Origin: Natrinema thermotolerans DSM 11552
Lineage (GTDB): Archaea > Halobacteriota > Halobacteria > Halobacteriales > Natrialbaceae
NCBI GenBank assembly: GCA_000337115.1
Contig: AOIR01000056.1
Coordinates: 66,104 to 130,103, forward strand
Length of the DNA stretch: 64,000 nucleotides
Direction of reading: 5' to 3'
Part shown: piece after piece, positions 26,232 to 35,456 of the stretch
Numbering within the stretch: the stretch's first letter is position 1
How the letters are laid out: each line of letters begins with the position of its first letter
Translations under genes and position numbers: made by a program
Notes under the pieces: generated by a model
Told to the model about the DNA's origin: nothing
What the model saw: the letters and a program-made list of their open reading frames with translations, nothing else
The model's database searches: none

Positions 26232-29200
26232 TCACTCGGCGTCCGCCGCGGGCAACACGACCGAAAACGTTGCCCCTTCGCCCGGCTCGGAATCGACGCG
26301 GATCTCGCCGCCGTGGCGTTCGACGATGCGCTGACAGAGCGCGAGCCCGATCCCGGTGCCGGCGTGGGCCTCGCGACCGTGCAGCCGTTCGAAGACCTCG
26401 AAGATGCGGTCCTGATCGTCCGGGTCGATCCCGATCCCCTCGTCGTGGACCGAGACCACCCAGTCCTCGCCGCGGCGCTCGGCGTCGACGCGGACGCGGG
26501 GCGGCTCGTCGCCGCTGTACTCGAGGGCGTTACTCAGGAGGTTCTGGAACACCTGCCGGAGCTGGCTGGCATCGCCCTCGACGCGGGGCAACTCCCCGAC
26601 CTCGAGCGCCGCGTCGGTCTCCTCGAGCCGTAACTGCAGGTCCTCGAGGACGTCGTCGAAGACGGTTTCGAGGGCGACGGGCTCGAGCGGCTCGCCCTGG
26701 GTTTCGACTCGCGAGTAGGCAAGCAGCCCGTCGATCATGTCGCGCATCCGTTCGGCCCCGTCGACGGCGTACTCGAGGAACTCCCGTCCGTCCGAGTCGA
26801 GGGCATCGGCATAGCGGCCCTCGATCAGCTGGAGGTAGCTCGAGACCATCCGCAGGGGTTCCTGCAGGTCGTGGGAGGCCGCGTAGGCGAACTGCTCGAG
26901 CCGTTTGTTCGACTCTTCGAGGCGCTCGACCGTCTCCTCGAGTCTGCGCTGGTACTCCTTGCGCTCGGTGATGTCGTGGGCCATCGTCACGCCGGCGAAG
27001 ACGTCGCCGCGGGTATCGGTGATCGGGACCGTGTAGACGACCCACTCGCGGTCGGCGTACTCGAGTTCGACTGCCCCTTGCTCGCCCTCGAGTGCGCCCC
27101 GAAGCGCCGGCTCGAGCGCGTCGCTGGTCGCCGCGTCCCAGGCATCCCTGTAGTGGTTACCCTCGATGTCGGCCGGATCGACCGGGATCTTCTCGAAGCC
27201 CTGGCCCGCCGCCAGCGTGTACTCGAGGTCGTGGTCGAACAGCGTGACGACGCCGTTCGGGAAGTTCTCGGCCAGGGTGCGATAGCGCTGTTCGGACTCC
27301 TCGAGTTCGCGCTCGCGTTTCTTGCGCTCCGTGATGTCCCGGTCCGAGACGACGATCGAGACGACGTCGCCGTCGTCGTTCGTGACCGGCCGGAAGACAC
27401 CATTCAGGGTGTATCGCTCCCCGTCCGGTCTGGAGAGGTCGGCCTCGAAGTTGACGTACTCGCCGGCGGCGGCTCGTTCGGTCCACTCCCTGACGTCCTC
27501 TCGAACGTCCGCGGACTCCCCGCCCCACCACGGCGTCTCACAGAACTGCTCGCCGATCACGTCCGTCAGCTCCGCGTCGACGTACTCCATGGCGGTTCCG
27601 TTGACGTCGATCACCGTCCCGTCGGGCTCGAGCAGTCCAACGAGGATGTTCGGGTCCTCGAAGATAGCCTCGAAGCGCCGCTCGGTCCGCTCGAGTTCGC
27701 GTTCCCGTTCCCGCCGTTCGGTAACGTCCCGGAAGTAGACCGAGATCCCGGTCTCGGAAGGATAGAGGTTCGCCTCGACCCGGAAATCGAGCGTGTCGTA
27801 GTAGAGTTCGTAGCTGGTCGGCTCCTGGGACTCCAGGGCCGTATGGAAGGCGTCCCAGACCTCGTCGATCTCGTTGAGGTCGGGAAACACGTCCCAGAGG
27901 CGTTCCCCGAGGAGTTCCTCCTCGGAGCGTTCCAGCAGCTCCGCCGCACGATCGTTGACGTGGGTGAACCTGAACTCGTCGTCGACCGCATAGAAAGCGT
28001 CGGAGATCCGCCCGAGGATACGCTGCAGTTCGCTCTCGAGTTCGCGCTCGCGCTCCCTGCGGTCCGTCATGTCGCGGGTCACCTTCAGATAGCCCCGATG
28101 GGTACCGTCGTCGTCCCGGACCGACGTGATCGTGACGTTCGCCCAGAACCGCGTCCCGTCCGCACGAACGCGCCACCCCTCGTCCTCGACGGAGCCGTTC
28201 TCGAGGGCCCGCTCGAGGTTCCGCGCGGGAACGCCCGCGGCCCGGTCCGCGTCGGTGTAAAACTGCGAGAAGTGTTCGCCCAGGATCGCCGCGCGCTCGT
28301 AGCCCTTGATCTGGCGCGCGCCCTCGTTCCAGCTGACGACGTGTCCGTCGGTATCGAGCCGGAAAATGGCGTACTCCTCGACGGCGTCGACCAGCGACCG
28401 GAACGCCGCTTCGCTCTGCCGGAGCGCACCTTTCGACTCCTTTTGATCGGTGATATCGTAGTAGAACTCGACCCGTCCGCCGGCGAACTCTCCCGATTCG
28501 ATCGGTTTGCTCTGGTAGGACAGCCAGCGGTCCTCGTGGTCGCCGTCGCCAGTGATCCGACACTCGAACCCGTCGACGTAGCGCTCGTCGTCGTACGACG
28601 ACAGGACGGTCGCTGCGAAGCACCCGGGATCGTCGACCCGGTGTTTGAGGACTTCGTCGACGACCGTCCGGTTGTCCCGTCCGATGAGACTCGCGCGATC
28701 GAGGCCGAAGTACTCCTCGACGGACTCGTCGGCCCACTCGATCTCACACTGCTCGTTGAGGACGATGGCGCCGATGTCGGCCCCGTCGATGACGCTCGTG
28801 ATCGACTCGTAGGAGGCGATCGCCGACGCGAGCGTGTCCTGTCGACGGCGCTTCTCGGAGCGGTCGCGGGCGACGCCGATGGTCCCTCGAAACTCCCCGT
28901 CCTCGAGCAGCAGGTTGACGCGGAGTTCGAAGGGGATCGCGTCGCCGTCGGCAGTTCGAACGGCGAGTTCGAACGTTGCGATCTCGTCGTCGTTCGCGGC
29001 GATCCGGGTCGCGATTTCGCGTTCGACGCGGGCCACGTCGTCGTCGGCGAGGACGAGCGAGACGTGTTCACCGAGGAGGTCCTCGCGGGCGTAGCCGGTC
29101 GCCTCGACGATGCCGTCGTTGACCGCGACGAAGCAACCGTCGGTGTCGAGCTGGTAGATCGCGTCGTCGATCGTGTTGACGAGCGTCCGATAGCGCTCGA

Positions 29201-29264
29201 GCGCGACATCGTCGGTGGCGTCGCCCCAGAAGGCACCCTCGTCGGTCCCGGCTCGGGTACTCAT
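26232..29264 (-). CDS. Six-PAS sensor histidine kinase
   Basis: A 1010-residue soluble sensor kinase with no membrane segments. Six PAS domains are visible at about 25-137, 150-275, 283-402, 413-517, 528-648 and 658-768, joined by the charged helices (ITERKERERELE-like) typical of PAS arrays. HisKA has FAYAASHDLQEPLRM with His798; HATPase has the N-box NLLSNALEYSG (907-917), D-box DEGIGID and G-box AGTGIGL. It should sense cytoplasmic redox, light or ligand signals and phosphorylate an unlinked response regulator, since none lies nearby. The start at 29264 (MSTRAGTDEGAF) is chosen over a frame open to 30179. Confidence 0.9.
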   Translation of the reverse strand: MSTRAGTDEGAFWGDATDDVALERYRTLVNTIDDAIYQLDTDGCFVAVNDGIVEATGYAREDLLGEHVSLVLADDDVARVEREIATRIAANDDEIATFELAVRTADGDAIPFELRVNLLLEDGEFRGTIGVARDRSEKRRRQDTLASAIASYESITSVIDGADIGAIVLNEQCEIEWADESVEEYFGLDRASLIGRDNRTVVDEVLKHRVDDPGCFAATVLSSYDDERYVDGFECRITGDGDHEDRWLSYQSKPIESGEFAGGRVEFYYDITDQKESKGALRQSEAAFRSLVDAVEEYAIFRLDTDGHVVSWNEGARQIKGYERAAILGEHFSQFYTDADRAAGVPARNLERALENGSVEDEGWRVRADGTRFWANVTITSVRDDDGTHRGYLKVTRDMTDRRERERELESELQRILGRISDAFYAVDDEFRFTHVNDRAAELLERSEEELLGERLWDVFPDLNEIDEVWDAFHTALESQEPTSYELYYDTLDFRVEANLYPSETGISVYFRDVTERRERERELERTERRFEAIFEDPNILVGLLEPDGTVIDVNGTAMEYVDAELTDVIGEQFCETPWWGGESADVREDVREWTERAAAGEYVNFEADLSRPDGERYTLNGVFRPVTNDDGDVVSIVVSDRDITERKKRERELEESEQRYRTLAENFPNGVVTLFDHDLEYTLAAGQGFEKIPVDPADIEGNHYRDAWDAATSDALEPALRGALEGEQGAVELEYADREWVVYTVPITDTRGDVFAGVTMAHDITERKEYQRRLEETVERLEESNKRLEQFAYAASHDLQEPLRMVSSYLQLIEGRYADALDSDGREFLEYAVDGAERMRDMIDGLLAYSRVETQGEPLEPVALETVFDDVLEDLQLRLEETDAALEVGELPRVEGDASQLRQVFQNLLSNALEYSGDEPPRVRVDAERRGEDWVVSVHDEGIGIDPDDQDRIFEVFERLHGREAHAGTGIGLALCQRIVERHGGEIRVDSEPGEGATFSVVLPAADAE

Positions 29265-29334
29265 GCTACGTCGAACGCCGTAGAACGGCAAAAGACGTTC
29301 GCCGGCGCGAGCGGCCAGCGAACCGCGGCCGCGG

Positions 29335-29345
29335 ATACTTTTATG
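29335..29345 (+). promoter_or_regulatory. TATA-like box of the SDR-acyl-CoA synthetase operon
   Basis: ATACTTTTATG at 29335-29345 lies about 31-41 bases before the start at 29376, suggesting a leader of only a few bases. Confidence 0.42.
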
Positions 29346-29375
29346 CCCGTCCGCGGTGAGTGGCAGACGGAAAAC

Positions 29376-30233
29376 ATGTCCCAGACGAAAGTCACGGCAC
29401 CGACGGTCGACGACGACGAGATCTACCGGTTCCCCGATGATTCGTTTACCGACCGCAACGTCTGTCTCGTGACTGGCGGAGCCTCCGGTATCGGCCGAGC
29501 GACCGCACTGGCCGCCGCCGGTAACGGCCTCACGGTCGCGGCGACCGACGTCGACGAGGACGGCCTCGACGGGACGGTGGCTCGCGGCGAGGACCTCGGC
29601 CTCGAGGGCGAGATCGAGGCGGTCCCCGGCGATCTGACGGTCGACGACGACATCGAGCGGATCGTCGACGAGGCCGCACAGCTGGGCGATCTCAAGTACC
29701 TCGCGAACGTCGCCGGGATGCAACACATCGACCCCATCGACGAGTTCCCGATGGAGACCTACGACCTGATGCATCGAATCATGCTCCGGGCCCCGCTGTA
29801 TCTCTCGAAACTGTGTCTCCCACACTTCCGGGAGACCGACGACGGCCAAGGGTGTGTCGGCAACATGGCGTCTGTCCACGGTCACTACGTCACGAGCGAC
29901 AAGGTCGCGTACAACGTCTCGAAGTTCGGCCTGCGGGGACTGACCCAGTCGATCGCCGCCGAGGGCGAGGGGCAGATCCGGGCGTTCTCTCTCAGCACCG
30001 GCTACGTGAAGACGCCGCTGGTGACCGCTCAACTCGAGGATACCGCCGAACAGCGCGGCATCTCGGTTGACGAGGTGATCGAGGACGTGATGCTCGGTCA
30101 GTCTCGAGTCACGGAGATGATGGAACCGATCGACGTCGCCAACCTCTTCTTGCTCGGCTTCTCGGATCTCGGCCGGCACCTGGACGGCGGCGACCTGTTG
30201 TTTGATGGTGGCATGACGCTAACCTACGAGTGA
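29376..30233 (+). CDS. SDR family NAD(P)-dependent oxidoreductase
   Basis: A 285-residue classical short-chain dehydrogenase/reductase. The cofactor motif TGGASGIG is at 33-40; the catalytic set is Ser166, Tyr179 and Lys183 (YxxxK in AYNVSKFG). An acidic residue after beta-2 (AATDVDEDGLD) favours NAD(H) over NADP(H). The C-terminus (YVKTPLV, then GGDLLFDGGMTLTYE) resembles 3-hydroxybutyrate dehydrogenases. Two bases separate its stop from the acyl-CoA synthetase start, so the two form an operon. 3-Hydroxyacid oxidation feeding CoA activation is a plausible joint job, but substrate is unproven. Confidence 0.85.
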   Translation: MSQTKVTAPTVDDDEIYRFPDDSFTDRNVCLVTGGASGIGRATALAAAGNGLTVAATDVDEDGLDGTVARGEDLGLEGEIEAVPGDLTVDDDIERIVDEAAQLGDLKYLANVAGMQHIDPIDEFPMETYDLMHRIMLRAPLYLSKLCLPHFRETDDGQGCVGNMASVHGHYVTSDKVAYNVSKFGLRGLTQSIAAEGEGQIRAFSLSTGYVKTPLVTAQLEDTAEQRGISVDEVIEDVMLGQSRVTEMMEPIDVANLFLLGFSDLGRHLDGGDLLFDGGMTLTYE

Positions 30234-30235
30234 CA

Positions 30236-32260
30236 ATGTCCGGGAACACGAGCCCAAGCCTCGAGGACATCGACGAGATCGCCCACGAACCGAGCCAGGA
30301 GTTCGTCGAGTCGACGAACGTCGCCGAGTTCATGGAGACCTACGGGATCGACGACTACGAGGAACTCATCGAGCGGACGACGACCGATCTCGAGGGCGAA
30401 CCCGACAGCGGCGTCGACTGGTTCTGGGACGAACTGATCGACTACCTCGATATCGAGTTCTACGAGGAGTACGACGAAATCCGAGACGACAGCGAGGGAC
30501 CGCAGTTCACCGACTGGTACCCCGGCGGCGAACTCAACATCGCCCACAACGTCGTCGACCGCCACGCCGCCCTCGACGAGGAGCGCCGGAACAAGGTCGC
30601 CACGATCTGGGAAGGCGAACACGGCGAGGTCCGCGAAGTCACATACCACGAACTCCACCGGGGGGCGAACCAGGTCGCAAACGCGCTCGAGGAACGCGGG
30701 ATCGGCACCGGCGACACGGTCGGGCTCTACATGCCGATGGTGCCGGAGGTCGTCTCGATCCTCTATGGCTGTTTCAAGGTCGGCGCGATCGCAGTACCGA
30801 TCTTCTCGGGCTTCGGCGTCGACGCGGCCGCGACCCGGATCGCGGATTCGGAGTGTTCGGTCCTCTTTACCGGCGACGGCTTCTACCGGCGCGGCGATCC
30901 GGTCTTCCTCAAGTCCGCCGCCGACGAGGCGATCGCGGAGGCCGGCCACGTCGAGTCCACGATCGTCTTCGATCGACTGGGCTCGAGCGACGAGCGGAAC
31001 GAACATCAAGTCCCCTGGGACGACGACCGCGACGAGTGGTGGGCCGACGCCGTCGAAACCGCCGCCGACGACTACGAGACGAAATCGCTGCCCTCGAGTC
31101 AGGAGTCGATGCTGCTGTACTCGTCGGGCACCACGGGCAAACCGAAGGGCATCGTTCACACCCACGCGGGCGTGCAGGTCCAGTGTCCCAAGGAGGTCCA
31201 CTTCGGGATGGATCTCAAGCCCGCGGACCGGTTCTTCTGGGTCTCCGACATCGGCTGGATGATGGGCCCCTGGAGCCTGATCGGGACCCACACCTTCGGC
31301 GGCACCGTCTTCATGTACGAGGGCGCGCCGGACTACCCCGAGCCCGACCGGTTCTGGGAGATGATCGACCGCCACAAGCTCACCCAGTTCGGCATCTCGC
31401 CGACCGCCATTCGGGCGCTGCGCAAGCACGGGGACGAGTGGCTCGAGGGCCACGACCTCTCCTCGCTGCGAATTCTGGGCTCGACGGGCGAGCCGTGGGA
31501 TCCCGAGTCCTGGCACTGGTTCCACGAGAACGTGGGCGGCGGCGAGGCCCCGATCATCAACATCTCCGGCGGCACCGAGATCTGTGGCTGTTTCCTGATG
31601 CCGATGCCGACCGAGTCGCTCAAGCCCTGTACGCTCGGCGGACCCGGCCTCGGGATGGACATCGACGTCGTCGACCGCGAGGGCAATTCGGTCAAGGAGG
31701 ACAACGAACGCGGCTACCTCGTCGCGCGTGACTCCTGTCCCTCGATGACCAAATCGCTGTGGTCGGGCGACGAGCGCTACCTCAACGAGTACTGGTCGAC
31801 CTTCGAGGACATGTGGGATCATGGCGACTGGGCCCAGAAGGACGCGGACGGCTTCTGGTTCCTCCACGGCCGGGCCGACGACACCCTCAACGTGGCCGGC
31901 CGGAAGGTCGGGCCCGCGGAGGTCGAAGGCGCGCTCATCGACCACGCGGCGGTCAACCAGGCCGCCGCCATCGGCGCGCCCGACGATACCACCGGCACCG
32001 CCGTCGTCGCCTACGTCGTCCTCGAGGACGGCTACGAGGAGACCGACGACCTCCGCGAGGAACTGCGCGCGCAGGTCGGCGAGGAACTGGGCAAACCGTT
32101 CCGCCCGCGCGAGGTGCTGTTCGTCGACGAGTTCCCGAAGACCCAGTCGGGCAAGATCATCCGTCGGGCCATCCAGGCCACCTACACCGGCGAGGACTTA
32201 GGCGACATGAGCAGCATCGAGAACCCGGCGGCGCTCGAGGAACTCGAGGACGCGCGGTAG
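30236..32260 (+). CDS. AMP-forming acyl-CoA synthetase
   Basis: A 674-residue ANL-superfamily enzyme that activates a carboxylic acid with ATP and CoA. Motifs in order: A3 LLYSSGTTGKPKGIVHTHAG, A4/A5 (PIINISGGTEICG), A7 DTLNVAGRKVGPAEVE, and the A10 lysine FPKTQSGKIIRR. The length and ISGGTE motif fit the acetyl/propionyl-CoA and short-chain group rather than long-chain FadD. It is the second gene of an operon with an SDR, suggesting joint use of a hydroxy or short-chain acid. The start at 30236 follows the SDR stop by two bases; the GTG at 30230 is an alternative. Confidence 0.88.
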   Translation: MSGNTSPSLEDIDEIAHEPSQEFVESTNVAEFMETYGIDDYEELIERTTTDLEGEPDSGVDWFWDELIDYLDIEFYEEYDEIRDDSEGPQFTDWYPGGELNIAHNVVDRHAALDEERRNKVATIWEGEHGEVREVTYHELHRGANQVANALEERGIGTGDTVGLYMPMVPEVVSILYGCFKVGAIAVPIFSGFGVDAAATRIADSECSVLFTGDGFYRRGDPVFLKSAADEAIAEAGHVESTIVFDRLGSSDERNEHQVPWDDDRDEWWADAVETAADDYETKSLPSSQESMLLYSSGTTGKPKGIVHTHAGVQVQCPKEVHFGMDLKPADRFFWVSDIGWMMGPWSLIGTHTFGGTVFMYEGAPDYPEPDRFWEMIDRHKLTQFGISPTAIRALRKHGDEWLEGHDLSSLRILGSTGEPWDPESWHWFHENVGGGEAPIINISGGTEICGCFLMPMPTESLKPCTLGGPGLGMDIDVVDREGNSVKEDNERGYLVARDSCPSMTKSLWSGDERYLNEYWSTFEDMWDHGDWAQKDADGFWFLHGRADDTLNVAGRKVGPAEVEGALIDHAAVNQAAAIGAPDDTTGTAVVAYVVLEDGYEETDDLREELRAQVGEELGKPFRPREVLFVDEFPKTQSGKIIRRAIQATYTGEDLGDMSSIENPAALEELEDAR

Positions 32261-32695
32261 TCAGCGCGGATCGTACGGATTCGTCGCGGTCCCGAGTCGA
32301 GTGACCTCGTCGACGCGATCGAAATCGTCGTCGAACGCGTACAGGCATTCGACATCGTTGGCTTGCATATACGCGACAATACAAACGTCGACGAACGAAA
32401 GGCCGCTATGCCGGCGAAACAGCGATTTCGCTGTCGCCAACGTATCAGCTGATATCGAAACGAGGTGAAATCTGGCGTTTTCTTCTATACGGTCGAGAAA
32501 ATCGACGGCCGGCTCGTGACCAGCGTGTGTCGTCAGTCCATTGAGCGTCTCCGCGAGAACGTAATCGAGGACGATCGCCTCGGGCAGGGACTGATCGTCG
32601 ATCCCGCGAAGAATCGGAAGTGCGGCTTCGTGTGCCCCGTCTCGGCGGTAACTCGCGGCAAACAGCACCGACGTATCGACGACCGCACGCGGCAT
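32261..32695 (-). CDS. vapC: PIN domain toxin (VapC-like)
   Basis: A 144-residue PIN-domain RNase. The acidic catalytic set is Asp7 (VVDTSVLF), Glu49 (DYVLAETLNGL), Asp103 (LSFVDVCIVAYM) and Asp122 (AFDDDFD). The fold and length are standard for VapC toxins, which cleave tRNA or rRNA. It starts directly after the stop of the antitoxin gene with no spacing, the usual vapBC arrangement. It lies between the acyl-CoA synthetase and gatB, both housekeeping genes. Confidence 0.85.
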   Translation of the reverse strand: MPRAVVDTSVLFAASYRRDGAHEAALPILRGIDDQSLPEAIVLDYVLAETLNGLTTHAGHEPAVDFLDRIEENARFHLVSISADTLATAKSLFRRHSGLSFVDVCIVAYMQANDVECLYAFDDDFDRVDEVTRLGTATNPYDPR

Positions 32696-32941
32696 CTATT
32701 CGACTCCCCAGGCGTCGTGATCCGTCGTTGCGTCGGTCTCCTCGTCACCGTCGTATCCGGTGAAATCAGCGAACGAGCCACCGCGGCGGTGAACGACCTC
32801 CACTCGGACCGTTCCGTCATCTCCGACGTGCCACCGAAGTCGATCACCGTCATCGATATCGAGTTGTCGACGGATTCGCGCGGGAATATTGGCCTGATTC
32901 CCGGAGACCTTGCTTTCGGCGTCGACCCGATCGGTACTCAT
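32696..32941 (-). CDS. vapB: AbrB/SpoVT-like antitoxin (VapB)
   Basis: An 81-residue protein with an AbrB-type beta-barrel DNA-binding domain (SKVSGNQANIPARIRRQLDI, then DGDRLRWHVGDDGTVRVEV) followed by an acidic tail that would wrap the toxin. The start at 32941 is chosen over the further ATG because the operator-like inverted repeat and TATA box lie directly above it. It is first in a two-gene operon with the PIN toxin and probably represses its own promoter. Confidence 0.8.
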   Translation of the reverse strand: MSTDRVDAESKVSGNQANIPARIRRQLDIDDGDRLRWHVGDDGTVRVEVVHRRGGSFADFTGYDGDEETDATTDHDAWGVE

Positions 32942-32965
32942 ACTCGATGTTAGTCGCTGAAGGCA

Positions 32966-32989
32966 CAAATATAGTGTGGTGGCACACTA
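32966..32989 (-). promoter_or_regulatory. vapBC promoter with inverted-repeat operator
   Basis: On the minus strand CACTATATTTGTG (TATA-like) lies about 25-35 bases before the vapB start at 32941. A perfect inverted repeat TAGTGTG/CACACTA (32972-32978 and 32983-32989, 4-base spacer) overlaps its upstream edge, well placed for VapB autorepression. Confidence 0.5.
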
Positions 32990-33019
32990 CTTGAGCGGCG
33001 ACGAAACGAGCGCGTCCCG

Positions 33020-33030
33020 TTACGTTTTAC
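33020..33030 (+). promoter_or_regulatory. TATA-like box of gatB
   Basis: TTACGTTTTAC lies 25-35 bases before the gatB start at 33055, consistent with a leaderless mRNA. Confidence 0.4.
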
Positions 33031-33054
33031 CCCTGTGGGGCCGAATCGCCTCTA

Positions 33055-34551
33055 ATGACTGCCCAGACCGTCCAGCAGGGCGACCTCGTGACCGTCATCG
33101 GCCTCGAGGTCCACGTCCAGCTGGAGACCGACACGAAGATCTTCTGTGGCTGTTCGACCGAGCCGAGCGACGAGCCCAACGACAACGTCTGCCCGGTCTG
33201 TCTCGGCCTGCCGGGGGCGCTCCCGGTGCTGAACGAGGGGGCCGTCGAAGCCGCGGTCAAGATCGGCAAGGCGATCGACGCCGACATTCCCGAGGAGACC
33301 CGGTTCCACCGGAAGAACTACTACTACCCCGACCTCCCCAAGAACTTCCAGATCACCCAGTACGACGAGCCGATCTGTCAGGACGGCGACCTCGAGATCG
33401 CCGTCGAGGGCCAGCGTCGGACCGTCGCGATCGAACGGGCCCACTTGGAAGAAGACCCCGGCAGCCTCCAGCACGTCGGCGGCGGTGGCGGCATCGACTC
33501 CGCGGAGTACACCCTCGTCGACTACAACCGCGCGGGGACGCCGCTGATGGAGATCGTCACCGCGCCGGACTTCCGCAGCCCCGGCGAAGTCCGGGCCTTC
33601 CTCGCGGAACTCGAGGAGGTCCTCGAGTACCTGGGCGTCTTCGACGCCGAGCGCGACGGCAGCCTGCGGATCGACGCCAACCTCTCGATCATTCCCGAGG
33701 AAGACATCGAGGGCGACGACACCGACGAGATCGGGATCGACGCACTCGAGTCGGCTAACCGCACCGAGGTCAAGAACATCTCGAGCCACAAGGGCGCCGA
33801 GAAGGCCCTGGCCTACGAGGAGACCCGCCAGAAAAACGCCATCCAACGGGGCCGCGCGGTCGAGCAGGAGACGCGTCACTGGGACGAGTCCCGCGGTATT
33901 ACGGTCTCGATGCGCTCGAAAGAGGAGGAGAAGGACTACCGCTACTTCGAGGAGGCCGACCTGCCGCCGCTGCGGGTCTCGGACTGGAAAGACGAGATCG
34001 CGATCCCGGAACTTCCCTCGGCCCGCCGCGAGCGGTTTCAGGCGGAGTACGGCCTGAGCGAGGAGGCCGCTTCCAAACTCACCTCCACGAAGCAGGTCGC
34101 GGACTTCTACGAGGACGTCGCCGGCGAGTTCGACCCCGATCTGGCGGCGACGTGGGTCGCGGACAACCTGCTGGGTGAACTCAACTACCGCGACATCGAA
34201 ATTACGGAGATCGAGGGCCGCCTCGAGGAGATCAAACGTCTGGTCGAACTCGTCGCCGAGGACGAGATCACGGCGAAAAACGCCCGCGAGACCGTCCTGC
34301 GGTCGATGCTCGACGACGGCCGAACCCCCGACGAGGTCGTCGCCGAGGAGGGACTTGGCAAGACCGGCGAGGACGAAGTCCAGCAAGCGGTCGTCGAGGC
34401 GATCGACGAGAACCCCGACGCCGTCGACGACTACGAGAGCGGTGACGACGGCGCGATCAACTTCCTGGTCGGGCAGGTCATGCAGAAGACCGGCGGGAGT
34501 GCGGATCCGGGCGACGTGAACCAGCTGCTGCGGGCCGAACTCGAGGAATAG
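33055..34551 (+). CDS. gatB: Asp-tRNA(Asn)/Glu-tRNA(Gln) amidotransferase subunit B
   Basis: A 498-residue GatB, which phosphorylates misacylated Asp/Glu on tRNA and, with GatA (and GatC), amidates it. The catalytic N-terminal part has the ligand block IGLEVHVQLETDTKIFC and the zinc Cys set (31, 33, 46, 49), the YYYPDLPKNFQITQYDEPI segment and EVKNISS; the C-terminal YqeY-like tail (NYRDIEITEIEGRLEEI, then GQVMQKTGG) positions the tRNA. Length fits the family. It is flanked by vapBC and a CBS/ParB-like gene, with no gatA or gatC nearby. Confidence 0.95.
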   Translation: MTAQTVQQGDLVTVIGLEVHVQLETDTKIFCGCSTEPSDEPNDNVCPVCLGLPGALPVLNEGAVEAAVKIGKAIDADIPEETRFHRKNYYYPDLPKNFQITQYDEPICQDGDLEIAVEGQRRTVAIERAHLEEDPGSLQHVGGGGGIDSAEYTLVDYNRAGTPLMEIVTAPDFRSPGEVRAFLAELEEVLEYLGVFDAERDGSLRIDANLSIIPEEDIEGDDTDEIGIDALESANRTEVKNISSHKGAEKALAYEETRQKNAIQRGRAVEQETRHWDESRGITVSMRSKEEEKDYRYFEEADLPPLRVSDWKDEIAIPELPSARRERFQAEYGLSEEAASKLTSTKQVADFYEDVAGEFDPDLAATWVADNLLGELNYRDIEITEIEGRLEEIKRLVELVAEDEITAKNARETVLRSMLDDGRTPDEVVAEEGLGKTGEDEVQQAVVEAIDENPDAVDDYESGDDGAINFLVGQVMQKTGGSADPGDVNQLLRAELEE

Positions 34552-34556
34552 GTCCG

Positions 34557-35384
34557 CTATTGCTCGTCGTCCGTTCCGCTGCCGTCGGACTGGAGTCGCT
34601 TCGTCGTCTGGACGAGCGGGTGACGCGCGTAGTCGACGACGTCGATGTCGTCGATCCGTTCCAAGTCTTCCTTTTCCGCCGTGCGGGCCATTCCCAGATC
34701 GATCTCGTGATCGATGACGATGACGTAGGCGTCCATTTCGTCGATGTCCAGCCGGTCGGCCGCCAGCACGCGGTGGTGGCCATCGGCCAGCAGGAGCGTG
34801 CCACCGTTGTCGATGACCACCAGCGGCTCGGCCAGCCCCCGCTCGAGTTCGTACCGGCGGCCCTCGAGTTCGTCGGCGTAGACCCGACCCTGGGTGGGTG
34901 TGAGGTCGGCGAGGGCGACGGTCCGGCGTTCCTCCGCGAGTTCGATCTCGTGGATCTGCTCCAAGGTCCGTTTGAGTTTGCCGACCTTCTCGGGGGTGGC
35001 TCGCTCGATCTGGCTGCGGATGACGTCGGCGTTGGAGATGATCCCCACGAGGTTGCCCGCGTCGTCGACGACGGGGAGCTTCTGGATGCCCGACCGGAGG
35101 ATGACCCGCGCGGCGTCGGTCACCTTCATGTCGGGGTGGGCGACGAGCAGATCGGTCGCCATCACGGTGAAGATCGGATCGTCGTCGTCGGCCAGCAACA
35201 GGTCGCGGGCGCTGATGAAGCCCTCGACGCGGCGGCGCTCACAGACCGGAAAGCCGCTGTGTTCGTCGCTCTCCGCGATCCGGGCCGAGACCTCGCCGAC
35301 GGTTTCGTCCGGCGATACCGTCGCGACGTCGCGCGTCATGTAGTCTTTGACCTTGGGCTTCGTTCGGTCCGACACGACCTCCAT
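34557..35384 (-). CDS. CBS domain pair fused to a ParB/SerK-like domain
   Basis: A 275-residue fusion. Residues 13-65 and 74-128 are two CBS domains (MTRDVATVSPDETVGEVSARI; PVVDDAGNLVGIISNAD), which bind adenine nucleotides. Residues 154-225 are a ParB-superfamily domain containing TPTQGRVYADEL and DGHHRVLAA (201-205). The DGHHR motif resembles that of ParB-like free serine kinases (SerK/SbnI) rather than the GE(H/R)R of partition ParB. No DNA-binding helix-turn-helix follows. A nucleotide-gated amino-acid kinase is one inference; annotation as a partition protein is the common default. Start 35384 is used; it converges on gatB. Confidence 0.82.
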   Translation of the reverse strand: MEVVSDRTKPKVKDYMTRDVATVSPDETVGEVSARIAESDEHSGFPVCERRRVEGFISARDLLLADDDDPIFTVMATDLLVAHPDMKVTDAARVILRSGIQKLPVVDDAGNLVGIISNADVIRSQIERATPEKVGKLKRTLEQIHEIELAEERRTVALADLTPTQGRVYADELEGRRYELERGLAEPLVVIDNGGTLLLADGHHRVLAADRLDIDEMDAYVIVIDHEIDLGMARTAEKEDLERIDDIDVVDYARHPLVQTTKRLQSDGSGTDDEQ

Positions 35385-35456
35385 ACGCGGACCGACGGCG
35401 GCCGCGCGCAAAAGTACTGTCACTGACGCCCCATCGCGGCCGCCCACCCGTCACGC

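Noticed and set aside
26871-30233. Very long plus-strand frame of 1120 codons
   Set aside because: It lies opposite the histidine kinase gene and has the composition of a reversed GC-rich coding strand; only its last part (29376-30233) is a real gene, the SDR.
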